Notes under the pieces: model-generated
The model's input: the letters and a program-made list of their open reading frames with translations, nothing else
Databases searched by the model: none
What the model was told of the DNA's origin: nothing
Shown: positions 26,304-39,130 of the stretch, one piece after another
Position numbering within the stretch: the stretch's first letter is position 1
Layout of the letters: every line of letters begins with the position of its first letter
Translations under genes and position numbers: made by a program
DNA from: Siderastrea siderea
Taxonomy: Eukaryota > Cnidaria > Anthozoa > Scleractinia > Rhizangiidae
Assembly (NCBI GenBank): GCA_964030785.1
Contig: OZ034969.1
Span: forward strand, 33,250,101-33,314,100
Reading direction: 5' to 3'
DNA length: 64,000 bases

Positions 26304-26421
26304 GAGCTCGATTTATAAACACCGCTAAATTAAACTTTTTTTCTTTCTTATGTTATAAATTAAATTTATAACATAAGAAGGAAAAAAAAGTCCAATTTAG
26401 CAGTGTTTATAAATCGAGCTC
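26304..26421. mobile_element. Near-perfect hairpin MITE
   Basis: The stretch folds back on itself. The left arm GAGCTCGATTTATAAACAC is matched by its complement at 26403-26421, and pairing continues almost to the centre (TTATAAATTAAATTTATAA). Flanking TTA on both sides may be a 3-bp target duplication. Size is about 118 bp with no coding capacity. It is the natural centre of the 25000-27700 palindrome. Confidence 0.75.
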
Positions 26422-27709
26422 TTAGGCTCAGGCAATAAGCTGACATTTAGCGAGAGTGAAATTAAAAACTCTGTGACTGTCCTTGTGTTCCGTCAAGTAG
26501 CGTTCTACTAGACATTATTGTTTTATCTTTAATGGTCATTTTTCGATTGCACAAATGAAGTCCAGATCTCTGAGACCACCATGATATAAAGAATAACTGG
26601 ACCATTCATCGACCGGAGACTAGTTACGCGTAGACAGGTGTCGCATGACATTTGTTCTTGTTCTTTTGGAAAGCGAAAATTAGTTGTCATTAGCGTTAAG
26701 CAAAGTCTAAACTTCTTATTATTCAGATCTTTGCTTGACCAGCTGATGGTAAGGTTTTCTTTTCATTTTGTTAATAAGCTAGCGGCGGATATTTGCTTCG
26801 TGCTCACTGAATGCCGGATTACCCATAATGTGATTTTGTACTAGCAACTGAGCTTCTCTTATTCTTTTAAAAGAGTTTCTTAGATTTTTGCCAGAGCAGT
26901 TAAGGAAAAGATCATGCAAATTTCAAAAGAAGCCTATAAGTCGGTGACGAGGAGGGAGGAATAATAATAATGATAACAAAGCACCGAGTGCAACTTGATC
27001 GCCTTTCATTTTATATGTAAAACATTTGCCGGCCAAAGGTAATTTACACTTTTAACATAGTGTGTGTGGTTTTAAGGGCTCGTTCCTCAATGTGCTGCAA
27101 AACAATTTCTGATAGAACCGCCAGTGGAAACTGGATAGCTTATGCTGTTTATGCGACTGTTTCAGTTAAAACCCTGGTTAAACAGATCAATGTATACACG
27201 TTGGTTTATTACTTCAATACTGTATAGTAGCTTGGTTTAGGTATGCACAAAAACAAAGGGAAGTCGAATTCAAAATGTAGTGACACCTTTCACGCTTTAG
27301 GGTAGTTAGCACAATAGGATGTCTAGCTACTCGGTCATTTACCCACATTTCGTATCCCAATTTCCAGTTTTCCATAGCAACACTCCATTTGAACACTAAG
27401 GCGTCAAACTTATTAAGAGAAACATTGGCGCGTGCTTTTCCTTTAAAAAGAAAAACAAGTTATCTCTGTGTGTGTGTGTTCCGTCTGTACAGACAAAAAT
27501 ACTGGTAATAATACAGCGGAAATTAGATTTTAACATGATTTACAGAAAATGCTATGTGAGAATTGATATTTTCGGACACAATTTTACAGTTGGCTATAAG
27601 AAAAAACATTCACAATGTTTTGATCAATGGAATTATATTACCCGGCTGTGGCTAATACTTTTCCTATCAAATGAAAGACGATTACGTTGCGCTGGGTCCT
27701 TTTTTTCAT

Positions 27710-29318
27710 CGTTATTATCCCTTGTTTATTGATCAGCTATTTTTGGACTAGTTATATCTGTAGTATTCTCGTTTCCTTAATAGAAAAGATGTAGCAAAGT
27801 TTGTAAAGAACCCATAAAACAGAAAGGTAACCTCCGTTTTTGTCAGTCACAATGTTGCTTTTCACTCTGTAAACACGACGGAGGTCATGTTAACAAACCG
27901 AAGAAAAAAACCTTATCGTCAGATGGCTATGCATGGATGTGAATACCGAGAAGGAATAGCAAGTTTAAACTTTGCTAAACGCCAGTGACAACTATTTTTT
28001 CACTTTCAAACCGGAAAAAAGCTAATAAAAATGTTATTGCGACAACTGTCTACAAAACTCCTGTGATCGATATATGACGCCCTTATTCTTAGATAGTGGT
28101 CTTATCTTTCTTGGCTTTATTTTGTGCACTCGAAGACTAAATGAGCATCATGGGAAAAAGTAATGATTAGTATAGAGCGCTCCTTCTGAAAGGAACGGAA
28201 GAACAGTCACTTCAAGTTCAAACATTTATTTCAATAATATTCAGTAGCTCAGTTTAGGTCTGCATAAAGAGAACGGGAAGTCGACTTCAAAATGTAGGGA
28301 CAGCTTTTACGCTTTGGAGCAATTTGCACCACAGGATACCCAGCTACTCGGTTGTTCACCAACATTTCATATTCAAATTTCTAGTTTTTTCTCTTACACC
28401 GAAACACTCCTTTTGAACTCTAAGGCGTAAAAATGGTTACGAAAAACGTTGGCGTATATTTTTTCCTATAAAAAGAAAAGCACATTATCGCTTTTTGCGA
28501 GTCCCGTTCAGTTTGTACAGACAAAGAATTATCAAAAAGTTGCGAATAGATTAAAACAATAAATTACAGCAGAAAAATATAGATATAGGAGTTGAGTGTT
28601 TTTTTCAGACATAATTTGACCGTTGGCTATCAGAAAAACATTCACTATGTTTTGAAAAATATAAAAATATAAAAGACGTTTAAGTTGCACTTGGTGCTTT
28701 ATCATCATCGTTATTATCCCTTTCTTATCGGCAACTTACGAACCGCGCAAAGGAACTGCGCAAAGGGTTTTTCTTCTCCTCCAGAGGATTCTATATTCGG
28801 ATCTATGGCTTGGGCAAATGCTCAGGGCATAATGCTTTTCTCCCAAGAGAAAACCCCTGAAAGCATTTGTGTTATGTAATTATTGAAGCATGCAAGTGTC
28901 AGAGTTCATAACATCACAAAATGGGTTTTCGTTTTTGAAAAGGTACTTACCGGCTCTGGCTAACAACAACTTCATTTCAGTTCCCACTCCTTCATCACTG
29001 CTAAGTTTAAAACTCGCTAAGTGACCGATTACATCTTTAGTATAGTCTTTGAGCGCCACGCATTCCAGCTGACCAGGATAATCACTAGACTGCCCGCAAG
29101 GGGTACCGTTACTGAGTAATGTGCTATAGCTACAAAGAGCCATTGGAACACGAGAAACAATCACGGCGAAGCAAACCGCATATCTAAAAGTGCTTCTTCA
29201 TGCGTTCACGTGCGAAATGAAGCGAATTGTACACAATTTTGCAGGAGCGGTGTGCGCGTGACCAGGCGCTACGTAGGGGTTGCGTGATTTAGCTGTATCA
29301 AATGTCAAACCGGCTTTT
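27710..29318 (-). repeat. Right arm of large inverted duplication
   Basis: Inverted counterpart of 17075-18848, ending outside at CAAATGTCAAAC near 29310. This arm retains the undisrupted exon-like ORF (28951-29143) and the empty site of the MITE found in the other arm, so it is closer to the ancestral state in that part. Confidence 0.8.
28951..29143 (-). CDS. Exon-like ORF with consensus splice donor, unknown product
   Basis: From ATG at 29143 the frame reads MALCSYSTLLSNGTPCGQ and stays open for 64 codons up to a textbook donor, CCG|GTAAGTACC (intron begins at 28950). The residue mix is protein-like, with an Asp/Glu/Lys-rich middle (KDYTKDVIGHLASFKLSSDEG). I do not recognise a family. The other arm (17251-17440) carries the same block with a frame-breaking base and a MITE, so of two copies only this one could be functional. 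No downstream exon was identified. Confidence 0.35.
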
Positions 29319-29319
29319 A

Positions 29320-30131
29320 ACTGGCATTCTCGCTAAAAGCGGTCCACTCGATTTCGGGTTTGGTACACATGTATCAAAACCACTTTATTTATTTTCCAAT
29401 TCTTTATTTTCGCTTTGCTACAAGCCAAAAACCAATTTTGCCCGCAACGGGGTTTCGGCGGTGATCAAAAGGCTGAAATTTACGGATTTTGAGATGTGCG
29501 CTACGGCCAACTAAATGCAGGTTACCAAATTTTGCTTTGACCTAGTATCTAAGATACACCGACCAAGTTCACAGACAAAATGTGGAAAAAGTTGATAAAG
29601 TTTTGAGCACGTCAGGTGAAGTTAAAGACAACCTACTCTGAAGCATATAATAAGATGTAAGCTCAAACGTGCGGGTATCTCCTGGATCACAAGCGAAAAC
29701 AGGTTAGAACTCCGCCATTGACAGCGTGTTAACGTTAATATCGCTCGTGTCAAAGGTCACTTACATCACCCTAGAACTTGGCAAAAATACTTTATTCGGG
29801 GATCCTAACCCATTGCTGTCCACCAAAATAAATGTCTATCGCTTCCTTTAATGTTCGTACATCCAATTTTGATCCAGAACAGGATGAAAGTTGCGTTAAG
29901 TTGATAAGTATTCATGGCGGGTGACGCTCAACAAAGTAAACAACGTCGGGTATCGTAGTTGATCCAGATTTCTGCTCCGGTAAGGAATCCAAAACATTTT
30001 CAAGATTCCTAGAAGAAGAAAATAAGTTATGTAGTTGAACTGTAACAATGAATTTAGGCTGTTCAACACCTCCTACAACTTGGACGCGGTCAAGGCAGAA
30101 AAATATAATTTGAAAAGTTGCAACGAAAATC
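29320..30131. other. Non-coding interval
   Basis: No gene or clear repeat recognised between the large inverted duplication and the next foldback element. A short ORF at 29302-29514 has no support. Confidence 0.4.
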
Positions 30132-33010
30132 GTGCTAGTTGTCCAGACTCACCTGGGAACTGGCCCGCCAGAAGGTGAAATGAGATTATTTTCGCCTATT
30201 CGCCTGAGTGTCCGTTTTAGCCTTGGCTCTAGTCGTTCGGTAATGGACTGTAGGAATCTTCTTTTCAGTATAAAGAGAAATTGTGAAGTTCGCAGTAGTT
30301 GGAATTACTCATCTCAGAAGACTTGGGACGACCCGACGTTTGCCTACGTCACAATTTGTCACACAATCTTATCGATGTCGCGCGACTAACTTAGTAGCAA
30401 GCGAAAAGAGAAATTTAAAAAAAAAATCATTTGCGATTTAGGCCCTGTGCACTTAATGATAATTTATGGAAAGTGGTGAACAGGTTTCATCTAGCAAGTG
30501 AGAGAAAAAAGTGCGAGCGTGACGGGGTGCATTGGCGTTCACTGAAAACATATAGAGGATATTACACGGCGGCGCGAAGATAGGAATTTTATTTTCGAGT
30601 GGTAAAATATTGTCTTTTACCACGAGAAAATAAAATTCATATATTCAAGCCACCATGTAATATTCTTTCTATTATATAGAGAAGAGTATCTTTGCACAAG
30701 AGTAAGAGAATAAGAGAGTGTAAGAGCGGAAAATGACGTCATCGATATCCTCACTAGTGAGGATATGGAAAATACGCCACTTGAGTCCCAGATGTAGTTT
30801 CGTGTGAACTTTACGAGTGGTCTGCTTTCCACTAAAACACTCTTGTTTATATCATATGGAGAAATACGTCACAGCCGGCACGGTAAAAAGTTGGAATAAT
30901 GAATAGGAAATATCAAATATAGCAGGAAACGTGAGTTGTTCTCAAACTGAGCAGTTGAGAGAGAAAACATTTCTATACTTACGACTAGTTACGTAAAATA
31001 AATCAATCATTAAATAAATATTCATTCCAACGCCGAGGAATCACTGGACTGGGGAGCACTACCAATCTAAGATATCCTCAGTGCCACTTCAAATATTGGA
31101 CGAGGTGGGGGTGTTGAAAGAGAGCATATCACAAAAATCAACGACTGCGAGCCAACAATTGTATAGGTGTGGCTGCACGTTTATTCAATCCAGAAAATAA
31201 TGACAATATATGAAAAGATAGACGCTTTCTTGATATCTTTATCACTCCGTGACTCGCTTGACCAGACTGCGTTTTCTAACTGTCACAGAAAGTTGATGAG
31301 CATTAGTTCTTCACCACATTGGCCAGGGCAATAAAACCGAGTCACAAAGATCCTGAAGGTTCCAATCAAGACGCTCTGTTTGAATGCTAGACCGGAGCCA
31401 GGATGCTTTTGTGAGTTCTCCACATCAGAGGGACTCCAAGACCACATCCACTTTGGGCAGCACGACAAGGCAGCAACCGTCAGAAGGTTTGTATGAAAGA
31501 CGTGACTGGGCATCCACGTTTTCATCACTGGCACTAGAATCCAAGCTATCAGCAGGGGGAGGCTCCACCCCTAAGCTCAAACCCTTACCCTTTAATATAC
31601 CAGCTTTTTACCCAAATTGCACCCTTTTCATAACCTAGAGTAAAAATGTAGCCCTTTCTTATACACATGTTTATATCCCAAGGATAAGCCAAGAATATAT
31701 ATCTCATTGTCGCAACGTTTGTATCTGGGCTTTCAGTCGCCCTGAGTCGGTTACTAAAGGCCCTCAACTTTCGTGTGTTCCGCGTCATTTTTGCCAGAAT
31801 TTGGTACCTTTTTATATACTTAATAGCTGCTTTCTCTTTTACTTAGCAGCGCCCTTTGCTGAACTTTAATATACTTAATATACTAAGATAACGATTTTTC
31901 CAATCTTTCACTACGCTGCAGGCTCAAAAAGTCACCCTTTTCGGCGGAGCCTCCCCGTATACTCCACTATAGAAAATGCCCTCCCCCCCCCCCCCCAATT
32001 GGAAAGTGTTTGTGAAGTAACAATCGAATTGTGCGACATGGGCTGGCACTTCAGAGACCAAGAGGAAAGGATCGAGGATTTCGGAGAGGGTAAAAGAGTA
32101 CCCTACAACGCGATTTGATATTGGCGAGGAAACACTACGAATAGCTGATTCAGTCAGTCAGGAATCAGGGTTATGGGTTCCTGATTCAGTACAGGTGTCA
32201 GGGGACATGAGCAAGGCCATATTTGACATTTCCTATTCATATTTCCAACTTACGACTGTACCGTGTGTTGTGACGTGTTTCTCTTTATGATATAAACAAG
32301 AGTGTCTTAGTGGAAAGTAGACCACTTGTAAAGTTCACACGAAACTACATCTGGGACTCGAGTGGCGTATTTCCATATCCTCACTAGTGAGGATATCGAT
32401 GACGTCATTTTCCGCTCTTACACTCTCTTATTCTCTTACTCTTGTGCAAAAATACTCTTCTCTATATAATAGAAAGAATATTACATGGTGGCTTGAATAT
32501 ATGAATTTTATTTTCTCGTGGTAAAAGACTATTTTACCACTCGAAATTAAAATTCCTATCTTCGCGCCGCCGTGTAATGTCTTCTACATGTTTTCAGTGA
32601 ACGCCAATGCACCCCGTCACGCTCGCACTTTTTTTCTCTCACTTGCTAGATGAAACCTGTTCACCACTTTCCACAAATTATCATTAAGTGCACAGGGCCT
32701 AAATCGCAAATGATTTTTTTTTTAATTTCTCTTTTCGCTTGCTACTAAGTTAGTCGCGCGACATTGATAAGATTGTGTGACAAATTGTGACGTAGGCAAA
32801 CGTCGGGGTCGTTCCAAGTCTTCTGAGATGAGTAATTCCAACTACTTCGAACTTCACAATTTCTCTTTATACTGAAAAGAAGATTCCTACAGTCCATTAC
32901 CGAACGACTAGAGTCAAGGCTAAAACGGACACTCAGGCGACTTAGGCGAAAATAATCCCATTTCACCTTCTGGCGGGCCAGTTCGCAGGTGAGTCTGGAC
33001 AACTAGCACT
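30132..33010. mobile_element. Long-TIR foldback element with about 785-bp arms
   Basis: The left arm 30132-30919 is repeated inverted as 32226-33010. Outer ends share GTGCTAGTTGTCCAGACTCACC; both arms contain CGCGCGACTAAC-type, GTGCACAGGGCCTAAATCGC and ATCCTCACTAGTGAGGAT segments. Inside each arm, near 30590-30640 and 32505-32545, GAGTGGTAAAAT and its complement form a small hairpin. The 1.3 kb spacer includes a C run (31983-31997) and no transposase. Arm ORFs (30132-30389, 32745-33002) are mirror copies and are not genes. Confidence 0.8.
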
Positions 33011-34084
33011 TTAAAAGTACATCATCACGAGTGGAGTGTTTTTTAATTGAAATCTGTGAGTAAAACTTGAGCTCGATGACTGGACTTGTACCATATGTAG
33101 CATTTTTTGAGTGGCAGGACACTTTTCGTTTCCGTCTACACTTTTGGCAATAAATTGTGCACGAACTACTGAATTTGCTAAACTTTTATACGTGTGGAGT
33201 ATTTGTATCTCAAAACTGGGAGTAATACTGGCACCCATTGAATGTTTGATCTCTTATGTTTTGAGTGACAGGAAACGTTTAATGTCGCTTAGAACTAGAT
33301 TGTTTTGTCAATAATGTGGCCAAAACTAGTAAATTCAGCAAGTGTTTACGCGATGAGTTTCTATTTCGAAAATCTGCAATTGAAACTAATTACTGCCTTT
33401 AAATCTGATTAGTCTTCGGGATTCAAAAACTCATGCGGAGTATTTTACCCAATAAAAAGCATCCTGCTGTTATACTTCAGATTGCAACTAATCAGAAGCG
33501 TTCGTGTCTTCGACTTCGTGTGGCGAGGTTGGCATGCTTTAATTTTTATTTCGAGTTCTGACTGGTCCATTGTCTTATTTGACTTTTTCTTTGAGCCAGG
33601 TGCTTTTAATTATATAGTTGTTCATGCAAGGACACAGATTTGAAAGAACAAATCGCCCTGACTTTGAACGAAGTCGTACGTGTGCCCACACGTTTTGAAT
33701 CGATCAAGGTCAAGAAAGCTCGTTTAGACTGACGTAAGTGTTTTTGGCAATAAAACAGTATCATATCTTTAAAACGAATGAAAGCTGTGTTCTATTAGTT
33801 CTTGTAAGAGAGGTTTTAACCTCTATTGTTATGACTGCTACTGTTTTGCGCGAACTCTCTGGAAGGTTGTGTAATACTGTAAGCTATTGTACAAGCCATA
33901 GAAAGCTCAGCCAATCAAAAGCACGTCTGAAATGTCCACCACAGCTAAGGAGAAGGATTTACAGCTTTGCTATATAAGCCATAAGCACCGCCGAACATTG
34001 AGTAAAGCTGCAGGCCACAACAAGCAAATCCCAAAATACTTGTAGCAAAAGTGACCTTAGTGACATTAGAAGTCCTTGTTTTTT
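33011..34084. other. Non-coding interval
   Basis: Only short ORFs without recognisable domains. It separates the foldback element from the PRRT-like gene. Confidence 0.4.
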
Positions 34085-34804
34085 TTATCTCTTTGCACTC
34101 GACATTGCAGCGATTTTCCCAAGTTCGATCGTTTCGAGTTGTCTCTGTACCCTGCTAGCGCGATTTATGACTTTCAATCCGCTATAAATAAAGCTTGTTG
34201 ACAGAAGAATTCCCCAAAGAATAAAAAATGATTGGCATACGATCAATAATGCAGCGAAGTTTGGTTTGCTAGCGGTCGTTGTTTCCTCAGTTAGGACGAG
34301 AACAAAATGCGTTGTAATGACAGCCCCCAAAAAGCGTACGCTTTGGAGCTTTTTGGATCCAATTTGAGTCTTTGCAACTTCAAGAAAAGCCAAATGGATC
34401 AAACAAAACGAAGACGTTAAACAGGGGAAAGTGATGCCGAAGAGCGGCTTAGTTCAGAACCAATACGGGCTTTTAACACCATGGTCTCTGGACGAGTAAG
34501 GGTCCAAATACAAGCATAAAACTCGCGTTGTTCCTAACGTCAACAGCAAAGCGTTTATGGTTATAAACATGGGCTTCCGACCAAATCCTTGTCTTGTTTT
34601 GACTTGGGCTAGGACGAGGAACGAGCTCACGGCTAGAGCGCTGAAGAGGACACCAAATCCAGCCCAGTGGAACTCCCATGCGATTCCCCAAGGCTGTTTT
34701 GCTACTGGCCAGTATGGTCCTGGCTCGGCATCTGGAACCGAAGATACATGCGATTCAAGTGACGGTTTGATTGATGATGAGCTTGGCTTGTTATGGTGAA
34801 GCAA
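34085..34804 (-). pseudogene. PRRT3/4-like membrane protein gene with one in-frame TGA
   Basis: A single reading frame of 240 codons runs from ATG at 34804 to TAA at 34085 with one internal TGA (34454-34456). Before it come an N-terminal tail, WEFHWAGFGVLFSALAVSSF (first membrane segment), a second hydrophobic segment, and TTRVLCLYLDPYSSRDHG. After it come LFGITFPCLTSSFCLIHLAFLEV, another membrane segment and a basic C-terminus ending SSAKR. The layout matches the multi-pass domain of PRRT3/PRRT4 proteins (family recalled, not searched). The copy at 5574-6003 has no stop at the equivalent point. Otherwise the frame is intact, so the damage is recent, a sequencing error, or a polymorphism. No intron is evident. 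Listed as pseudogene because of the stop. Confidence 0.6.
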
Positions 34805-34959
34805 TCCGTGAAACGAGTGATACGCGTGAAAATGGGTTTACATACTAGGTAAACAGTGTTAACTTATAATTAAATTGCCCAGCTGCTCGGAACAGTACCG
34901 AAATGTGCCACAGTGGTAGAATCACTCTGAAATCAAAACTTTTCGCATGAGTTGACGAA

Positions 34960-37900
34960 CGTAGTCCGACAGAATGGTGAAATAATTGTGCATTTTGTGG
35001 TAAAAGCCCCAAACTTGGCACAATGACAGTTTATGGCATAGTAAACAATATTAGATATGGAACCCAGCGAGATCTATCCCATAATTGAGATTAGAGCAGG
35101 TTCAATTTCTACCACTGGGATTCCAGCATGGAAACGAGGCTAACACAAAATATTCCTAATAACACCTGTATTTATGTATGCAAAACAGTAAAACACCTAA
35201 CAATTAAAAGGGAAATGCAAACCAAATATGTAGGACGGGTTAAGAAGGGTCACGTGACCTATCAGCATGGAAACGAGGCTGACAAAGAATATTCTTATGA
35301 AAGAATATTCTTATGTATATTTTTATGAATGTAAAACAGTCAAACACCAACCAAAACACCTACAAAATGGAAGGGCAATGCAAACCAAACATATATGATA
35401 GGTTAAGAAGGGTCACGTGATCTCTAATCATGCAAACGAGGATGAATGAAATATTCCTATTATCACGAATTATGCCCGAAAAATGCTAATAAAAGCATGA
35501 ATTAGGCTACATCGTTTCGTCTTTGATGTGTCTCGTGAAGAAAAAGATCGCTGTCAACATCATGGCAGGCGCTATCGCGATAGGTAGCTTTGTTCTTTTC
35601 ATTCAAACCAACTGTTTCATTTGTTGACAGTACTGATACATTCATTAATCAGTATAGCTATCACAATACCTTCACTTTAACTCAAGAGACCAAGTTAATA
35701 CGTCTTATTAAACTGGCAGACTGAGCCGTACTTGTGATAAAATGAGCTTTTACTTCGCTCCAAATGCCTTCCTTCTAGCGTGTATAGTGTTCTAGGGAAA
35801 GTCATAACAGGTGTTCCGCTTTAATAGGGGTGGCGAATGTTGAATCCCAGACTTACACTTTAAAAACCGAGAAGAAGACTTTTAGGCTATTGTAACTGCA
35901 AGACAGTCACAAATAGGAAAACATAGGCACACAATGCGCGCAGAGCCAATGACGTTTTTTTTTCACAATACGGTGAAATTTATCCTGACAACCTATGGGA
36001 CTTTACACCTCCGGTAAGTCCCACCCTAACCCCTCAGCCCCCCCCCCCCCCCCCCAACACCACCACCACCACCACCGAAAAGATCTTGTGGTTATCTACT
36101 ATAAAACCTGGTAATGATTCAGCAGCGTGACTACGCGGAGTAAAAAAAACCAAGAAAGCTCTTTGTTTCACGGTTCTTCAAAGAACACAGACAAAAACAA
36201 GTAAACTTAAACTTAAACTCACCGTCGAAAAGTATTGCATACATAATTTAGGCAAAGATCAGTGGAAAGTTAACAATTTTACTTCAGAAATAAATGCAAG
36301 TTGCGGTTGAACCTTTTCATTTCTTACTTCTACCGGCGAATATCCAATACTTTTCAGTGCTCATAAACGGTCAACTTTCTAAAGGGTGCCGTTTTGACGC
36401 TCTGCGTGATTTGCGTGACACGCGACTCGCTTTACTTTGTTTAATTTGTAAGGTTTCAGACGTTTCAGGCAACCACTTACGTTCTTAGTACATTGTATTG
36501 TCAAAACAGGAGTCTGCCATCAAACGGCGTTTCTTGTATCCACAATATTTTCGTTCGAAAGCGGTTTGAACTAGCGTTTATAAACACGACTGAAATAGTT
36601 TTGCAACTATATTTATTTCCCCTGTTAATTGAAGTTGCTTGCTTTGTAATCAAGTCGGCTATAATAATTTTCGTCTTTTTGCTTCACAAATCGACCAAAG
36701 TATGTTTACATTTGTAACTTTCCCACGGTACAAAGTTATTTTTAGCTCACGTGCGAAAATGTTCAAATTCAGCTCGCTTTCCAGTAGATCCAACAGGTCT
36801 CTATTAGAATGCTTTGTCACATATCTGTTGTTGTCAATCTTTCGGTACTGTTTCGGTCGGTTCGAGATGTTTTAAGTGTTGTGTTACATTCCTTGCAAGG
36901 CTGAAATTACAGCTGTCAACTATGCAAATTTGCTCAACATACGCTTTACACTTTGAGCTATGAATAACCCCGAAATAACGTTTAGTATCTTGTTAAGATT
37001 TTACTACATCCATCATCTAATTCCTTGATCACCACTGTGACTTGGATTTTAATACTAGTTTCATTCAAGTTTTTCAGTTTTAAGAATAGCTAGCAACAAG
37101 CCGCGCAATTTCCGATTTAGTTTTAAATGGGTTCATGTTTTATAACACGCACGCAAAAATGACACTGCAAATTTTAGATTCGCTGTTACCGAGAGATAAT
37201 CCCGAAAAATTTTATGCTGTTTTACTCTAGTCTGTTCACTATCGTTATAAACTTGGGCTTTAAATATTGTTTCTTTCACTGTTAATTAGGGATCGATGTA
37301 ACGTTAATTTCCACGTTCTGTTCATACAACATCTCAAATTGGCAAGTCCGTCTTGTATTTGCTGCTGTGGAAATTTATACTTCAGCTAAGTAAACACAGG
37401 ACTACAACGCGAATAAAATCCTGCCAGACCTCACGTACACAAAACAGGCATTCGAAGTAGATCCACACTTGCGAATGCAAAACACTTCAAAGCCCGGGGG
37501 TCTTACTCCCATAACATTAGCTGTATGGGTTTGTGCCGTCTCTCAGTAGGGAACGCCTGGCACTGCGCCTTGCCAATTTCTTTGATAATTCTACTGGTTT
37601 CTGCAACACTGGGGTCCATGATGAAACGCGTGCGCAGTACAAGAAGATCCTTGCTCTGCTCTAGGAAAGGATTTCCCATTTCTTCGATAACACTGCATAG
37701 CGATTTAACTTGATTCTGGAATGTTACTTGAACGCCGCTTATCTGCTAGAAGGAAGGGCATTTGGGGCGCAGCCAAAGCTCATTTTAGCACAAGAACGGC
37801 TCAGTCTGCCAGTTTAATAACACGTATTAACTTGGTCTCTTGAGTTAAGGTCAAGGCATTCCGATAGCCACACTGATTAATGTATCAGTACTGTCAACAA

Positions 37901-38530
37901 ATGACACAGTAGGTTTGAATAGAAAGGGCAAAGCTATCGAACACAATTGTTCATGCTATGATGTTAACAGCGATCTTTTTTTCTTTACATGACACCTCAA
38001 AGAGGAAACGATGTAGCCTAATTCATCCGTTTTTTAGAAGTTTTCGGGCATAATTCGTTATAATAGGAATATTTCATTCATCCTCGTTTCCATGCTGAGA
38101 GATCACGCGACCCTTCTTAACCTATCATATATGTTTGGTTTGCATTGCCCTTTCATTTTGTAGGTGTTTGGTTGGTGTTTGGCTGTTTTACATTTATAAA
38201 AATAGACAATATCAAGAATATTCTTTGTCAGCGTCGTTTCCATGCTGATAGGTCACGTGACCCTTCTTAATCCGTCATAAGTATTTGGTTTGCATTTCCC
38301 TGTTAAGGTGTTATTGGGAATATTTTGCGTCAGCCCTCGTTTCCACGCTGGCATCCCAGTGGTAGAAATTGAACCTGCTCTAATCTGAATTATGGGATAG
38401 ATCTCGCTGGGGTCCATATCCAATTTTGGTTACTATGCCATAAACTGTCATTGTGCCAAGTTTGGTGCTTTTACCACAAAATGCACAATTTTGATGAAAT
38501 TTTGCACGATTCTGCTGATCAGGACTAACG
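34960..38530. mobile_element. Long-TIR foldback element with internal tandem repeats
   Basis: Arms 34960-35781 and 37743-38530 are inverted copies. Outer parts share TTGTGCATTTTGTGGTAAAAG and inner parts GCCAAATGCCC.TCCTTCTAG-like sequence. Within each arm a unit of about 140-165 bp beginning CAGCATGGAAACGAGGCT and including GGGTCACGTGA is repeated in tandem about three times. The 1.96 kb spacer (35782-37742) contains a C run followed by (ACC)n at 36040-36075 but no transposase. The element starts about 150 bp upstream of the PRRT-like gene's start codon, so it could sit in that gene's promoter. Confidence 0.8.
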
Positions 38531-38759
38531 CTGGCGGCAGTTGTTTGGTTTGTGTGTGACGAGGAACCATCATCCGGCGCTTAAACAGTTACATGAGCAT
38601 CAAGATCCATGTAGTGTTGCGAAGAATTATTCAATATTGACACGTATACCTTTTAAATATCCAACTGTTCAATATGCATCTCTTTGAACTAAACTACCGT
38701 TTTAAGTGTAGAACTGCAAGTATCCATATTGGTATGTTACACAGCAATTTTCAGAGTTA

Positions 38760-39130
38760 TTTAAACTCCAAAAGAGGAATTGAAATTTTAGGTTAAAGGT
38801 AACCCCTTTTGGGGATTATTTTAACTCCCTAATTTAACTCTAATTTTGGGGTTATAACAACTCCAGTGGGGGAGTCACTATAACTCTACGAAAGGAGTTA
38901 TTTAAACTCCATATGGGAGTTAGTATAACTCCAAAAGTGGAGTAAAAATATTAGGTTAAAAATAACTCCTTTTTGGGAGTCATTTTATCTCCCAAATTTA
39001 ACTCTGGAGTTGTAATAGCTCCAACGTGGGAGTCACTTTAACTCCGCTCCATTAAAGACTAGAGTTATTTTAACTCCATAATCAGAGTTGTGGTTACTCT
39101 GATATTGGAGTAAAAGGAACTCCGGCACAT
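38760..39130. repeat. AACTCC/GGAGTT periodic repeat
   Basis: The hexamer AACTCC or its complement GGAGTT recurs about every 20-30 bases through this stretch in both orientations (for example TTTAACTCC, GGAGTTATTT, GGGAGTCA). The longer piece TTAGGTTAAA.TAAC occurs twice about 150 bp apart. Such arrays of short inverted subterminal motifs are typical of some non-autonomous DNA transposons, where they bind transposase. I cannot fix the ends. No ORF. Confidence 0.7.

Larger units (their letters stand above)
25000..27700. mobile_element. Palindromic foldback element
   Basis: The segment 25000-25665 is repeated inverted at 27065-27700, sharing GCGCAACGTAATCGTC at the outer ends and GCATAAGCTATCCAGTTTCC further in. 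In the centre, 26304-26421 forms a second, nearly perfect hairpin beginning GAGCTCGATTTATAAACAC. No transposase ORF is seen. Frames such as 27214-27396 are arm sequence present twice, so they are not called as genes. It lies inside the larger inverted duplication 17075-29318. Confidence 0.7.

Noticed and set aside
30132..30389. 85-codon ORF in the foldback arm
   Set aside because: The same frame occurs in the opposite arm only because the DNA is duplicated; no domain and no transposase similarity.
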